Positions 8,667 to 18,032 of a stretch of DNA of 64,000 bases are shown one piece after another. Source of the stretch: Candidatus Hydrothermarchaeum profundi. GTDB lineage: Archaea; Hydrothermarchaeota; Hydrothermarchaeia; Hydrothermarchaeales; Hydrothermarchaeaceae. Location: assembly GCA_002011125.2 (NCBI GenBank), contig MTMF02000009.1:124001-188000 (forward strand). Reading direction: 5' to 3'. A program made the translations under genes and the position numbers. Under the pieces are notes generated by a model. That model did not search any database. It was not told the origin of the DNA and worked only from the letters and a program-made list of their open reading frames with translations. Each line of letters begins with the position of its first letter. Position 1 is the first letter of the stretch.

Positions 8667-9341
8667 CTAAAACATTAGGGACAACCATTTTGTAAAGAAG
8701 TCTGTGGAGCTTTCCTTTATATAAGTCAAATGCTCCGAGGTCTTAGATAGCCCTCTTACTCTAATTCCACTTTTATCACTCCAAGCATTTATCATCTCAT
8801 CTGTCATTTCTAAATGAAATTGAAGCGCATAAATGTTGCCTACCTTAAATGCCTGATTTTTATATAGAGTTGACGTTGCAAGCCGTATTGCTTTTTTAGG
8901 CAGATCAAAAGTATCACCGTGCCATTGAAATACTGGAAAACTTTGATGAAAACTACGAAAGAGAAAATCTTTTTGGCCTTCTTTCGTTAGTCTAACTCGA
9001 TACCACCCTATTTCTTTTTTATGCCCGGCATAGACTTTCGCCCCAAATGCTTTAGCAATAAGCTGGCACCCTAGACAAATACCAAGTAAAGGTTTACCTT
9101 GTAAAAAAGCTTCTTTAATTATCGAAATCTCTTCTTTCAAAAAAGGATATTTTTTATCATCATACACCCCCATAGGTCCCCCCAGAATGAGTATACCTCT
9201 ATAATTATCAAGAGAGGGGATCTTCTCTCCTTTGAATATTTTTACATAGCGATAATTAAAACCTTCATCTACTATTATGTCTTCCAGTATACCCAGAGTT
9301 TCTCCATTAGCATTTTGAAGAGCTAGAATCTTATAAGCCAC
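8667..9341 (-). CDS. Class I glutamine amidotransferase domain protein (GMP-synthase-like)
   Basis: 224 aa, a stand-alone class I amidotransferase. Motifs: LILGGPMGVYDD (oxyanion strand), GICLGCQLIAKA (nucleophile Cys), FQWHGDTFDLP, and LQFHLEMTDE (catalytic His and Glu). Such proteins are often annotated as GMP-synthase-like and hydrolyse glutamine or gamma-glutamyl compounds; the acceptor substrate is unknown here. It is not next to guaA. Start taken at 9341. Confidence 0.85.
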   Translation of the reverse strand: MAYKILALQNANGETLGILEDIIVDEGFNYRYVKIFKGEKIPSLDNYRGILILGGPMGVYDDKKYPFLKEEISIIKEAFLQGKPLLGICLGCQLIAKAFGAKVYAGHKKEIGWYRVRLTKEGQKDFLFRSFHQSFPVFQWHGDTFDLPKKAIRLATSTLYKNQAFKVGNIYALQFHLEMTDEMINAWSDKSGIRVRGLSKTSEHLTYIKESSTDFFTKWLSLMF

Positions 9342-9403
9342 TTCTAACCCTCTATAACCTACAACTTGGAACCGTTTGCGGAAAAACAGCGGTATGAGTA
9401 AGC

Positions 9404-9685
9404 TTATTTCTTTTTTAACAGCTCGTTGAGTTGCTTTTCTTGGACATATCCTTCAACTTTTATATCGACGTTTTCTATACCTTTGATCTCTTTTATCTTC
9501 TCTTTAATAGCAAAAGCAAGCTGTGTACCCAACGGGCAGTAGGGGCTTGAGGGAATGAAAGTTAAACTGACATTACCATCTTTGACGGAGAGGTCCTTTA
9601 TTAATCCCATATCATAAACATTCATATTGGTATGTGGGTCCATAACCTTTTTGAGACTTTGAATAACTTCATCCTCAGAAACCAT
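9404..9685 (-). CDS. MIP18/SufT-type metal-sulfur cluster assembly factor (DUF59)
   Basis: 93 aa. DUF59 domain: VMDPHTNMNVYDMGLIKDL near the N-terminus and SSPYCPLGTQLA containing the conserved cysteine. Members help mature Fe-S proteins. Co-transcribed with the small zinc-ribbon-like protein nine bases upstream, and preceded by a GGTGAC site. Confidence 0.88.
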   Translation of the reverse strand: MVSEDEVIQSLKKVMDPHTNMNVYDMGLIKDLSVKDGNVSLTFIPSSPYCPLGTQLAFAIKEKIKEIKGIENVDIKVEGYVQEKQLNELLKKK

Positions 9686-9694
9686 ATTGTCACC

Positions 9695-9919
9695 TCACTT
9701 TTTTTTAAGTTCTTTTAACTTTTCTTCTCCTACGCATTTCTCTGCAAATGAGCACCACTGAACACATGAACTAAGATCCCGGTATACAACTCCCCCACAT
9801 TCACATTCAGCTTTTGTCTCGTCAGTAAAGATCTCAACATCCTTGCCGCATTTTGGACAAGGCAACAATTCTATAGTTGGCCTCAATACACCAGAACTGC
9901 CTGGACATCTCATCTCCAT
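9695..9919 (-). CDS. Small Cys-rich zinc-ribbon-like protein
   Basis: 74 aa with nine cysteines: LPCPKCGKD (C-x2-C), AECECGG, then SCVQWCSFAEKC. The first part looks like a zinc ribbon. The tail C-x3-C-x5-C could bind a second metal or an Fe-S cluster. It heads a two-gene operon with the DUF59 assembly factor, which hints at a metallocluster role. The WC-aromatic-AEK tail recurs in the protein at 19328. Confidence 0.75.
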   Translation of the reverse strand: MEMRCPGSSGVLRPTIELLPCPKCGKDVEIFTDETKAECECGGVVYRDLSSCVQWCSFAEKCVGEEKLKELKKK

Positions 9920-10100
9920 TTTTATCCCCTATATTTATCCATTACTCCTAAGATTTATTTTTGGCTAAATAGATTTTTAATTAATAAGATTTAGTTAACA
10001 TATATAAAGTTAATTGCTATAAAATATAATGATTAATTAGATATGTATTTGTTTTAAAAGAAAAAGATTTATAAAGTAGAATAATATATAGGCTATAAAT

Positions 10101-10679
10101 ATGCTAAAAGAAAAACCTGATTTCGATAAAAAAGATAGACAAATATTATCGCTTTTTAGAGAGAATCCTGAAATTTCACAGAGCGAAATTGCCGAGAAAA
10201 TAGGTATTTCTCAGCCATCTGTAGGGGTTAGGTTGAAGAAATTAAGGAATAAGGGAGCTATTTCTCATGTTGTTGGGATGAATTTCAAACGAGTTGGGCT
10301 TTATTTAGCAAAAGTCGACCTTACAACAAAAGATACATCTAAAGTATTAAATTTCTTTAGAGACTGTCCTTATTTCCTAAATGGGCTAATAACCTCCGGA
10401 AAGTATAATTTATGCCTCTTTTTTATGAGCGAGGATATTATATCGCTGGAAGCAATAGTAGACGCTCATTTAAGGCAAAACCCAGATGTAACAGATATCG
10501 ACTTTAACATTGTTATAAGTCCTGTAAGTGACCTTGTATTTCCGGTAAGAATGAATTTTGAGAAAAAGTCTGTACCTCCCTGTGGTTATAAAAAAACCTG
10601 TGCAAAATGCTCATATTATACTCCTGAGCACTGCCTTGGTTGTCCAGTAACGGGCCATTATCGTGGGAAGTTGTGGTAA
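10101..10679 (+). CDS. Lrp/AsnC-type HTH regulator with a C-terminal Cys cluster
   Basis: 192 aa. N-terminal winged helix (DFDKKDRQILSLFREN; SQSEIAEKIGISQPSVGVRL) and an AsnC/RAM-like central domain. An appended tail has Cys in the pattern C-x5-C-x2-C-x7-C-x2-C (PCGYKKTCAKCSYY... HCLGCP). The tail could hold an Fe-S cluster or zinc and make the regulator redox- or metal-responsive (inference). The ATG is leaderless: a TTTATAAA TATA box lies about 25 bases upstream. Confidence 0.85.
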   Translation: MLKEKPDFDKKDRQILSLFRENPEISQSEIAEKIGISQPSVGVRLKKLRNKGAISHVVGMNFKRVGLYLAKVDLTTKDTSKVLNFFRDCPYFLNGLITSGKYNLCLFFMSEDIISLEAIVDAHLRQNPDVTDIDFNIVISPVSDLVFPVRMNFEKKSVPPCGYKKTCAKCSYYTPEHCLGCPVTGHYRGKLW

Positions 10680-10691
10680 AAAAAGGGGAGA

Positions 10692-10734
10692 GGACTCCTC
10701 AAGGAAGGAGAGGAGGAGAGAATTTTCGGAGTCC
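10692..10734 (+). terminator. Stem-loop after the Lrp-like gene
   Basis: GGACTCC (10692-10698) and GGAGTCC (10728-10734) can form a 7-bp stem around a purine-rich loop just after the Lrp-like stop codon. It could act as a 3' hairpin or a small structured RNA; there is no strong T run. Confidence 0.35.
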
Positions 10735-10870
10735 CCATAATAAAACAATATTAGATAGCTTATATATTTTTCTGTTATAAAATATATGTAATATATCATA
10801 TTTGATTATAAAAAATTGTAAAATTGCCTAGAGAATTTATTTACTAAAATTTAGCATTATTAAAAAAGTT

Positions 10871-11398
10871 TTAAAACTCTATGCCCTCCTGAGCCTCAAT
10901 ACCTTTTTCATACGGATGCTTCACAAAACACATTTCTGTAACCAAATCAGCCTTCTCGATAAACTCTTTTGGTGCCCTTCTACCAGTTAACACTACGACA
11001 GTCTCCTCTGGGATTTCTTCAAGCAAGGCTAGAACCTCTTCTTTTTTAACGATATTAAAGTGGGCTGCGAGATTAATTTCATCTAATATCAAAAGTCTAG
11101 GTTTCATCTTCAGGATTTTTCTAGCAAATTTAAGTCCTTCCGAAGCAAGTTCAAAGTCTTTTGGTGACGGATTCCTAAAATCAATAAACTCCTTACGCCC
11201 AAACTGATAAATTTCGTATTCTGGAGCTAGTCTTTCTTTTATCTTATATTCACCTACAAATTTCCTACCTTTCATAAACTGGACTATTATGACTTTATAT
11301 CCATGCCCTACCGCCCTTAAGGCCATACCTAATGCATTGGTAGTTTTTCCTTCCCCTTCACCGGTATAAAGATAAATTAAGCCTCTTCTCATATTCAA
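10871..11398 (-). CDS. cobO: Cob(I)yrinic acid a,c-diamide adenosyltransferase (CobO/CobA type)
   Basis: 175 aa. P-loop TGEGEGKTTNALG at the N-terminus and LLILDEINLA (Walker B), the CobA/CobO/BtuR family signature. It transfers the adenosyl group from ATP to cob(I)alamin precursors, producing the cofactor of the class II ribonucleotide reductase encoded three bases upstream. The two form an operon linking cofactor and enzyme. Confidence 0.92.
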   Translation of the reverse strand: MNMRRGLIYLYTGEGEGKTTNALGMALRAVGHGYKVIIVQFMKGRKFVGEYKIKERLAPEYEIYQFGRKEFIDFRNPSPKDFELASEGLKFARKILKMKPRLLILDEINLAAHFNIVKKEEVLALLEEIPEETVVVLTGRRAPKEFIEKADLVTEMCFVKHPYEKGIEAQEGIEF

Positions 11399-11401
11399 GC
11401 C

Positions 11402-13486
11402 TCATAGTGGGCATTCCCCAGTAATGCAGCCACCAGAGAATTCAGAGTCCGCCACTATCCCCTCCCCCGTTTCTTTTTTTAGACCGCCAACTACTAACAC
11501 CTGTTTTTCTTTACTGCCATAGCGATATACTGTAATGCCCTTGCATTTCATCTTATAAGCCATCATAAAGATTTTCCTGATATCTTCTAAAGTAGCATTA
11601 GCAGGTAAATTAACAGTTTTAGAAACAGCATTATCTACATATTTTTGGAAGGCTGCCTGCATCTTAACATGCCACTCAGGCGCAACATCTAGAGAGGTAA
11701 CAAATACTCTTTTAATATCTTCAGGTATTCCTTGAATGCCTTGGATGGTTCCATAGCGAGAAATCTTTATCATTAGATCATTGCTGTAAAATCCCCTCTC
11801 TTTAGCCACTTCCTCGAATACTGGGTTCACCTCCAACAGCTGGGTTCCCATAACGTTTCTCATAAAGCTCAGTGCAAAGATGGGTTCAATACTGGATGTG
11901 GTGCCAGCAATTATGCTTATAGTCCCAGTCGGTGCAATGCTATTCACAGTCGCATTCCTCATTCCTTTATATTTCCCCTTCCAAATGCTTTTTTCAAAAT
12001 TGGGAAAAGATCCGCGCTCTTCAGCAAGCTCTAATGACTTTTTTCTGGACTCCTCGCTTATGAATTTCATTATCTTCTCAGCGGTCTTTAAAGCTTCCTT
12101 AGAGTCATAAGGGATAGAGAGCTTCGCCAGCATCTCAGCAAGCCCCATAACTCCTAGACCTATTTTCCGATTATTCTTAGTGGTTATCTCTATTTGTTTG
12201 ATGGGATACTTGTTCGCATCAATAACGTTATCCAGAAAATGAATTCCAAGCCTAATGGTTTCTCTTAGTTTCTCCCAATCTATCTCTCCATCCTTCACCA
12301 TCTTAGAGAGATTAACTGAACCTAGATTACATGACTCATAGGGTAAAAGGGGAACCTCCCCACAGGGGTTAGTGCTTTCTATAACACCAAGTTTTCTCAA
12401 TGGATGCCTCCGATTAATTTCATCCAAAAAAACTAAACCTGGGTCACCAGTGCGCCAAGCCATGGTCACTATTAGGTCAAAAACATCTCGCGCCCTCAAT
12501 TTTCCTACAGGCTTCCCAGTTCTAGGATTAATTAATTCATATTCCTCATCTTTTTTTACTGCCTCCATAAATACGTCAGTTACCCCCACCGATATGTTAA
12601 AGTTGTCCAAAAATCCTTCTTTCTCCTTAGCTGTTATAAACTCTATAATATCAGGGTGGTCCACTCTAAGAATACCCATATTAGCTCCTCTTCGTCTACC
12701 TCCCTGCTTTATCACCTCAGTTGCCTGATCAAATACACGCATAAATGAGACCGGTCCTGAAGCGACTCCTTTGGTTGTACGTACAATGTCTCCTCTAGGT
12801 CTTAGCCTAGAAAACGAAAAACCTGTTCCCCCACCAGACTGGTGTATTAGACTCATATCCCTCAATGTCTCAAATATGCTCTTCAAAGAATCTTCAATTG
12901 GGAGGACAAAACAAGCACTTAACTGCCCAAGATCCGTACCTGCATTCATGAGAGTCGGAGAATTTGGTAGAAAATTAAGAGATGCCATGGCATTATAGAA
13001 ACTCTCTTCAGACTTCTCTACGTCCCCACCATATCTCTTATCTATTGCTGCGATAGCCTTAGCTACCCTCCTAAACATCCCAGAAGGAGTTTCTATTATA
13101 TTTCCGTTTTCATCCTTTAAGAGATAACGCCTTTCCAGTACCCTAATCGCATTTAGGTTTAGCTTAAGTTCGTCTTTTTCAACTCCCAAAAGTTTTTTAG
13201 CTTCTCTTACCTCAGTTCGCTTTTGTCTATAAAGAATGTATGCCTTAGCTACTCTTGCATGGCCATTCTTAATTAATACCTCCTCAACTATGTCCTGAAC
13301 ATCCTCAACGCTGGGGATAGCATTCTTGAATCTCTCTTTGAGAATTTCAACTACTTGTTGAGACATCTCCCTAGCAAGGTCTCCATCCCTTTCTTTAACA
13401 GCTAGGATAGCTTTTTGTATTGCAATAGTTATCTTTTGCGAATCAAACGGGACTAGTCTTCCATCTCTCTTGCGTATTTTTTCCAT
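11402..13486 (-). CDS. nrdJ: Adenosylcobalamin-dependent (class II) ribonucleotide reductase
   Basis: 694 aa. N-terminal ATP-cone ([12 protein letters not shown]), then [12 protein letters not shown] (first active-site Cys), [18 protein letters not shown] (radical Cys and the second redox Cys), the [12 protein letters not shown] loop, and a C-terminal [10 protein letters not shown] redox pair (C-x4-C). ATG at 13486 is chosen over a TTG at 13492. Followed immediately by cobO. A second RNR besides class III NrdD, giving oxygen-independent and oxygen-tolerant dNTP supply. Confidence 0.95.
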   Translation of the reverse strand: MEKIRKRDGRLVPFDSQKITIAIQKAILAVKERDGDLAREMSQQVVEILKERFKNAIPSVEDVQDIVEEVLIKNGHARVAKAYILYRQKRTEVREAKKLLGVEKDELKLNLNAIRVLERRYLLKDENGNIIETPSGMFRRVAKAIAAIDKRYGGDVEKSEESFYNAMASLNFLPNSPTLMNAGTDLGQLSACFVLPIEDSLKSIFETLRDMSLIHQSGGGTGFSFSRLRPRGDIVRTTKGVASGPVSFMRVFDQATEVIKQGGRRRGANMGILRVDHPDIIEFITAKEKEGFLDNFNISVGVTDVFMEAVKKDEEYELINPRTGKPVGKLRARDVFDLIVTMAWRTGDPGLVFLDEINRRHPLRKLGVIESTNPCGEVPLLPYESCNLGSVNLSKMVKDGEIDWEKLRETIRLGIHFLDNVIDANKYPIKQIEITTKNNRKIGLGVMGLAEMLAKLSIPYDSKEALKTAEKIMKFISEESRKKSLELAEERGSFPNFEKSIWKGKYKGMRNATVNSIAPTGTISIIAGTTSSIEPIFALSFMRNVMGTQLLEVNPVFEEVAKERGFYSNDLMIKISRYGTIQGIQGIPEDIKRVFVTSLDVAPEWHVKMQAAFQKYVDNAVSKTVNLPANATLEDIRKIFMMAYKMKCKGITVYRYGSKEKQVLVVGGLKKETGEGIVADSEFSGGCITGECPL

Positions 13487-13492
13487 TTTCAA

Positions 13493-13635
13493 GTCAACTT
13501 TAGGATTGTCATATTTTCTTTAAATATTTAATCCTTAAACTAATAAAAAAAAGAAATATTTATATATTATAAGATTTTTTATTTTTTCCTTATATATTAT
13601 AGTTGTTAATATTATAAATTTATTAGGGCAGACCT
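13493..13635. promoter_or_regulatory. Divergent promoter region with repeated ATATATTATA elements
   Basis: Very AT-rich gap between nrdJ (leftward) and the HTH gene (rightward). TATATATTATAAG (from about 13560) and TATATATTATAG (from about 13591) occur as near-identical copies roughly 30 bases apart. They could be operators, TATA elements for the two directions, or both. Confidence 0.4.
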
Positions 13636-15165
13636 ATGAATGAGAAGATATGTCTCAGGGATTTTCCAGAATTCGTGAGGCTTGAGGTCTCTAGAGACTT
13701 ATCTTCAAAAATTTTTAATACCGTTTTAGAAAATATTAAAGAAGAAACTGTCGACGCTGATTGTTACGAAGAATGGCCCTCAAATTTCTTTTATGGTAAG
13801 ATTGGAGGAAAAATTTTAGAGGCTTTAAAACAAGGAACGCTAACAGGGCGGGAGATTATAGAAAAAACAGGGATATCAAAAAATACCTTTTACCATAAGA
13901 TAGCTGAACTTAAGAAGGAAGGGATAGTAAAAGGACGCTATGAAATAACTGGACTCAGACCAAAATTTTCTTATCTCTACAGCTTTGAAAGTCTTTCTCC
14001 CAACGAACGCCGGAGTAAAGGAATTTCAAAGGAAGATGTAATCATCGCTCTTTATCTATGGCCAAAGTACAAAGAGGCATGTTTAAAGGAGAGAATAAGT
14101 CCTAGCACTAACAGATACTCGGTTGGATACCGTGACCTCTTTAGCCTTGCACAGGCTATTAAGACATGGAAAAAAGGAGACCACATGATACCAAAGTGGG
14201 TTCTCATTGCTCTTGCTGAAGCTTCCAACCAATTAAATTTGGTAGAATCAGAAGGAGCTATACTAAGTTATTCTTTGCCTCCAGGTATAAAGGTTGCCCC
14301 CTACTATGAAGGTAAATATAAAATACCGATAGATGTAGGAGTGGAACTCGATATAGCCACAATCCAGTTTCTAGTTAAAGGCACAGAATCTAGGAGATAT
14401 AATCACAAGAATAAAGAACATTTCTTTGAAAAACTCTTTAAAACCTTTGGAGTGTTTCCACAGAATGATGGCAGAGTTCCAGGAGTGATATTGGAAATAA
14501 TAAAGAAACATTACAATGTTTGTATTTCTAAGGAAAATGCTAGGATACCAGAACTAATATTCAAAAAGCTAGAGGAACTAAAAGACCCTGAAAAAATGCA
14601 GAAAGAGATAGAATTATTAGAGGGAATATTAGAGTTAGGCAGCCATTCTAATGGATATGTAGAAATTACCTGTAGGTCAGAGAATTTTTTCAAAGATCTG
14701 TCACAGATAACTGAATCAGTAGGAATAGGAGAGCTAAATATTAGAAATAGAAGGGATAGACCGCATTTTAGAAGTGAGCTATCTATAAAAAAATTTGAGA
14801 ATGCAAAAAAAAGATTAGAACATATAAAAGAGATCTACGCTAAAATTGACCAAATATATCCCGACATTAGGGTATGGGAAAATATCCCTTTAAACAAAAT
14901 AAGAGAGAAGATAAGGACGATAGATGGGGATATCAAAAAGTTAGAAGAGATATGTAAAGAAGAACTTGCCACTCATTTAAACTCGGCTTTAGAGAGCATT
15001 TATAGAAACAAGCCGATTTATCGGAGGGTAGTCCAGTCCTCTTATCTCAAACAAGAGATGATGGAGTATTTCTGGACTAATAAGAAGATTCCCAGCACTA
15101 GGAATGTCCAAGAATTTTTATCAAATAAACTTGCAGAAACTCCATTTATCCATCGAGTTATTTAG
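13636..15165 (+). CDS. Large HTH-domain protein of unknown function, divergent from the class II RNR
   Basis: 509 aa. A winged-helix segment at residues about 55-100 (LKQGTLTGREIIEKTGISKNTF) follows a short N-terminal domain. The remainder is not recognised; the stretch around residues 345-400 (IGELNIRNRRD... RSELSIKKFENAKKRL) vaguely recalls archaeal proteins with endonuclease-like or intein-associated folds, but no catalytic motif is clear. Divergence from nrdJ-cobO suggests it regulates that operon (inference). Confidence 0.75.
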   Translation: MNEKICLRDFPEFVRLEVSRDLSSKIFNTVLENIKEETVDADCYEEWPSNFFYGKIGGKILEALKQGTLTGREIIEKTGISKNTFYHKIAELKKEGIVKGRYEITGLRPKFSYLYSFESLSPNERRSKGISKEDVIIALYLWPKYKEACLKERISPSTNRYSVGYRDLFSLAQAIKTWKKGDHMIPKWVLIALAEASNQLNLVESEGAILSYSLPPGIKVAPYYEGKYKIPIDVGVELDIATIQFLVKGTESRRYNHKNKEHFFEKLFKTFGVFPQNDGRVPGVILEIIKKHYNVCISKENARIPELIFKKLEELKDPEKMQKEIELLEGILELGSHSNGYVEITCRSENFFKDLSQITESVGIGELNIRNRRDRPHFRSELSIKKFENAKKRLEHIKEIYAKIDQIYPDIRVWENIPLNKIREKIRTIDGDIKKLEEICKEELATHLNSALESIYRNKPIYRRVVQSSYLKQEMMEYFWTNKKIPSTRNVQEFLSNKLAETPFIHRVI

Positions 15166-15221
15166 CGGCCCTCTGCTTTTGGATAAATTTTTAATTACTA
15201 AAAGATTCTTGGAGTAATAGG

Positions 15222-15995
15222 GTGAGCACTACGCATATCAGATTCAAGGTATATCGTAGCTCAGGCAAACAAAAAAAATATGACGTATATGAGCTAAAAG
15301 CAGAATCGGGGATGACTGTTCTCGACGCTCTTCTAAAAATAAAAGAGGAACAAGATGGAACCCTAGGCGTAAGATATTCTTGCCGGTGGTCGGTCTGTGG
15401 CTCTTGCGGGATGTTAATTAATAAGATTCCCCGTCTTGCATGTAGAACTATGGTTAGCGAGGTGGAAAATGAAACTGTGCTTAGAATTGAAGGCTGGGGG
15501 CCTATTGCTAAGCCCGTTTTCCGGAAAGCAAAAGGTGAGATATTGCTTGAGCCTTTGCCTAATCTCCCAGTAGTGAAGGACCTAATAGTTGACTGGCGGC
15601 CATTCTTCGAGAAATTAAAAAAAGTCGAACCATGGTTGGTAGGAGGAGAAGTTCAACCTGATAAAGAGCGGTTAATGAATAATGAAAGAAGTCTTGAACT
15701 TGGGGTATATGCAAACTGTATACTTTGTGCCGTATGCTATGGCTCTTGCCCTGTAGTGGAGAGAGATAGGGAATATCTTGGTCCAGCTGCATTATCCCAA
15801 GCTTGGAGATTCTTTAACGATCCTCGTCACATTGAAAAGAAAAAAATATTAGATCTAGTTGACTCACAGCAGGGCATCTGGGGATGTGACGGGGTTTATA
15901 ATTGCACTGAAGTCTGCCCTAAATCTGTTAAGCCAACTCAGGCAATCATGGCACTTAGGAGAAACGCATTTAAGTATAAATTAATGAGGAGATAA
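15222..15995 (+). CDS. sdhB: Succinate dehydrogenase/fumarate reductase iron-sulfur subunit
   Basis: 257 aa. [2Fe-2S] domain SCRWSVCGSCGM with a downstream RLAC; [4Fe-4S] and [3Fe-4S] ligands in CILCAVCYGSCP and CDGVYNCTEVCP. It transfers electrons between the flavoprotein and the membrane anchor. GTG start at 15222 preceded by GGAGTAATAGG. First gene of the B-C-A operon. Direction of catalysis cannot be told from sequence. Confidence 0.93.
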   Translation: MSTTHIRFKVYRSSGKQKKYDVYELKAESGMTVLDALLKIKEEQDGTLGVRYSCRWSVCGSCGMLINKIPRLACRTMVSEVENETVLRIEGWGPIAKPVFRKAKGEILLEPLPNLPVVKDLIVDWRPFFEKLKKVEPWLVGGEVQPDKERLMNNERSLELGVYANCILCAVCYGSCPVVERDREYLGPAALSQAWRFFNDPRHIEKKKILDLVDSQQGIWGCDGVYNCTEVCPKSVKPTQAIMALRRNAFKYKLMRR

Positions 15996-15996
15996 T

Positions 15997-16323
15997 ATGA
16001 GTCAAAAACCTGGAAACTCGGGTATGATAGCTTGGCTTCTTCAAAGAATCACTGGCTTATTACTCGTCGCTTACCTCGCCACGCATCTATGGGTAAATCA
16101 TTTTTCACATATCACAACCCCTCTAGACGACTTCTTTCTTTTTTTACTTGGAGATAAGTTTTTGCCTGTGCTACTTGCTCTACTCACTTATCATGCGTTA
16201 AATGGCTTCCGAGTTTTTGCTATCGATTTTGGGATAGGCGCCAGAGGTCAAAAACTGCTATTTTGGGGTCTTGTAGTGTTAGGGGGCGCAATTTTTTTCT
16301 TCTGGGTGTTTGACTTTGGCTAG
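15997..16323 (+). CDS. sdhC: Small membrane anchor of succinate dehydrogenase/fumarate reductase
   Basis: 108 aa with three TM helices. [15 protein letters not shown] matches the SdhC R-x-TG motif (quinone site) and TYHALNGFR carries the likely heme b ligand His. Typical enzymes have either two such anchors or one anchor of about 200 aa. Only this single small one is present between B and A, so a second anchor may lie elsewhere or the anchor may work as a dimer. Confidence 0.85.
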   Translation: MSQKPGNSGMIAWLLQRITGLLLVAYLATHLWVNHFSHITTPLDDFFLFLLGDKFLPVLLALLTYHALNGFRVFAIDFGIGARGQKLLFWGLVVLGGAIFFFWVFDFG

Positions 16324-16355
16324 ACATCAAAAATTGGGGAAGGAGATTTGATAAC

Positions 16356-18032
16356 TTGCTAAAACATGATATTGTAATTATAGGTGGAGGTCTCACAGGC
16401 CTTAGAGCAGCACTTGAAGCAAGCGGTAAGGCCAATGTAGCACTAATCTCAAAAGTTCATCCTCTCAGATCACATTCTGTAGCAGCTCAAGGAGGAATAA
16501 ACGCTGCACTAGGTCCGGAGGATAGTTGGGAGAAGCACGCCTTCGACACCATAAAAGGGAGCGACTATTTAGCTGATCAAGACGCTGTGGAAGTTCTATG
16601 CAAAGAAGCGCCACAGGCAGTGATAGAACTCGAACATCTCGGGGTTTTGTTTAGCAGAGATGAATATGATAAGATTGCTCTTCGCCCTTTTGGGGGAGGT
16701 ATGTATCCAAGGACGTGTTATGTTGGGGATATGACTGGACATGCCTTAATGCATACTCTATATCAACAGCTATTAAAAGAAGGAGTCAAAATCTATGAGG
16801 AATGGTTTATTACTTCCTTAGTGGTTTCGGATGGAAGATGCGTGGGATTAACCGCCTTGGAAATACCTACTGGGAAACTGCATGCAATTCAAGCTAAATC
16901 GGTTATTATAGCAACTGGTGGATATGGAAGAGTTTACGCTAACAGCACCAACGCTCATATAAATACAGGAGATGGAATTGCAATAGCCTATAGAGCTGGT
17001 GCTCCCTTAATGGATATGGAGTTTGTTCAGTTCCACCCTACTACGCTTTTCGGAAGCAATATTTTGATAACTGAGGGTGCTAGAGGGGAGGGTGCTTACT
17101 TGCTTAATAAAAAGGGCGAGAGGTTTATGAAACGGTATGCGCCTGATAAGATGGAGTTAGCTCCTAGAGATATAGTAGCACGCTCAATCGTCACAGAGAT
17201 AAAAGAAGGTAGAGCATATGAGGAAGGATACGTCTTGTTGGATATGCGGCATCTGGGTGGAAAGAAGATTAGGGAAAGGCTGCCGCAGGTGAGGGATATA
17301 ATAATAAATTTTTATGGCGCTGATCCAGAGACTGAACCTATAAAAGTGCAGCCTGGACAACATTACTCTATGGGTGGTATAAAAGTTGACGTCACTGCAG
17401 CTAGCCCAATTAAGGGGCTCTATGCCGCAGGAGAATGCGCATGTGTAAGCGTCCATGGTGCAAACCGTTTAGGAGGAAACTCCCTTTTAGAGACTATCGT
17501 ATTTGGCAAAATAGCTGCAAAAAGCTCTTTGAAATATATTGAAGAGATAGATTTTGTTGGAGAAGAAGTCCTCGCTTCTAAGTTTGAGGAAGAAAATAAA
17601 CGAATTAATGAAATAAAAGCAAGAAAAAGAGGTATTAGACATTCTAAGATTAGAAAAGAACTTAAAAATCTTATGATGAATAATGTTGGGATATTTAGAG
17701 AAAAGGAGAGTCTACAGAGAGCCTTAGATAGAATCTCAGAGCTAAAAAAGCTGTACAATAATATATTTTTAGACGATAAAGGGGATATATACAATCAAGA
17801 TTTAATAAATGCTTTTGAACTAGGCTTTCTCCTTGATATTGCAGAAACTATATGCATAGGTGCTCTTAGAAGGGAGGAGAGTAGAGGCTCCCATTATAGG
17901 GTTGACTTTCCGAAAAGAGATGACAAAAATTGGCTTAAACATTCCCTATTCTACTATACACCAGAAGGCCCTCGAGTAGAATATTGCGATGTCACTATAA
18001 CCCGATTCCCCCCCAAAGAGAGGGAATACTGA
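16356..18032 (+). CDS. sdhA: Succinate dehydrogenase/fumarate reductase flavoprotein subunit
   Basis: 558 aa. Rossmann FAD motif [14 protein letters not shown], the covalent-FAD His in [12 protein letters not shown], substrate region [11 protein letters not shown], catalytic Arg area [11 protein letters not shown], and [16 protein letters not shown] start preceded by GGAGATTTG. Third gene of the operon; it ends one base before the convergent RuBisCO gene ends, with no spacer. Confidence 0.95.
   Translation: MLKHDIVIIGGGLTGLRAALEASGKANVALISKVHPLRSHSVAAQGGINAALGPEDSWEKHAFDTIKGSDYLADQDAVEVLCKEAPQAVIELEHLGVLFSRDEYDKIALRPFGGGMYPRTCYVGDMTGHALMHTLYQQLLKEGVKIYEEWFITSLVVSDGRCVGLTALEIPTGKLHAIQAKSVIIATGGYGRVYANSTNAHINTGDGIAIAYRAGAPLMDMEFVQFHPTTLFGSNILITEGARGEGAYLLNKKGERFMKRYAPDKMELAPRDIVARSIVTEIKEGRAYEEGYVLLDMRHLGGKKIRERLPQVRDIIINFYGADPETEPIKVQPGQHYSMGGIKVDVTAASPIKGLYAAGECACVSVHGANRLGGNSLLETIVFGKIAAKSSLKYIEEIDFVGEEVLASKFEEENKRINEIKARKRGIRHSKIRKELKNLMMNNVGIFREKESLQRALDRISELKKLYNNIFLDDKGDIYNQDLINAFELGFLLDIAETICIGALRREESRGSHYRVDFPKRDDKNWLKHSLFYYTPEGPRVEYCDVTITRFPPKEREY

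Noticed and set aside
13558-13605. ATATATTATA copies considered as a CRISPR-like or tandem repeat array
   Set aside because: Only two copies, unequal context and no spacers; better read as promoter or operator elements.
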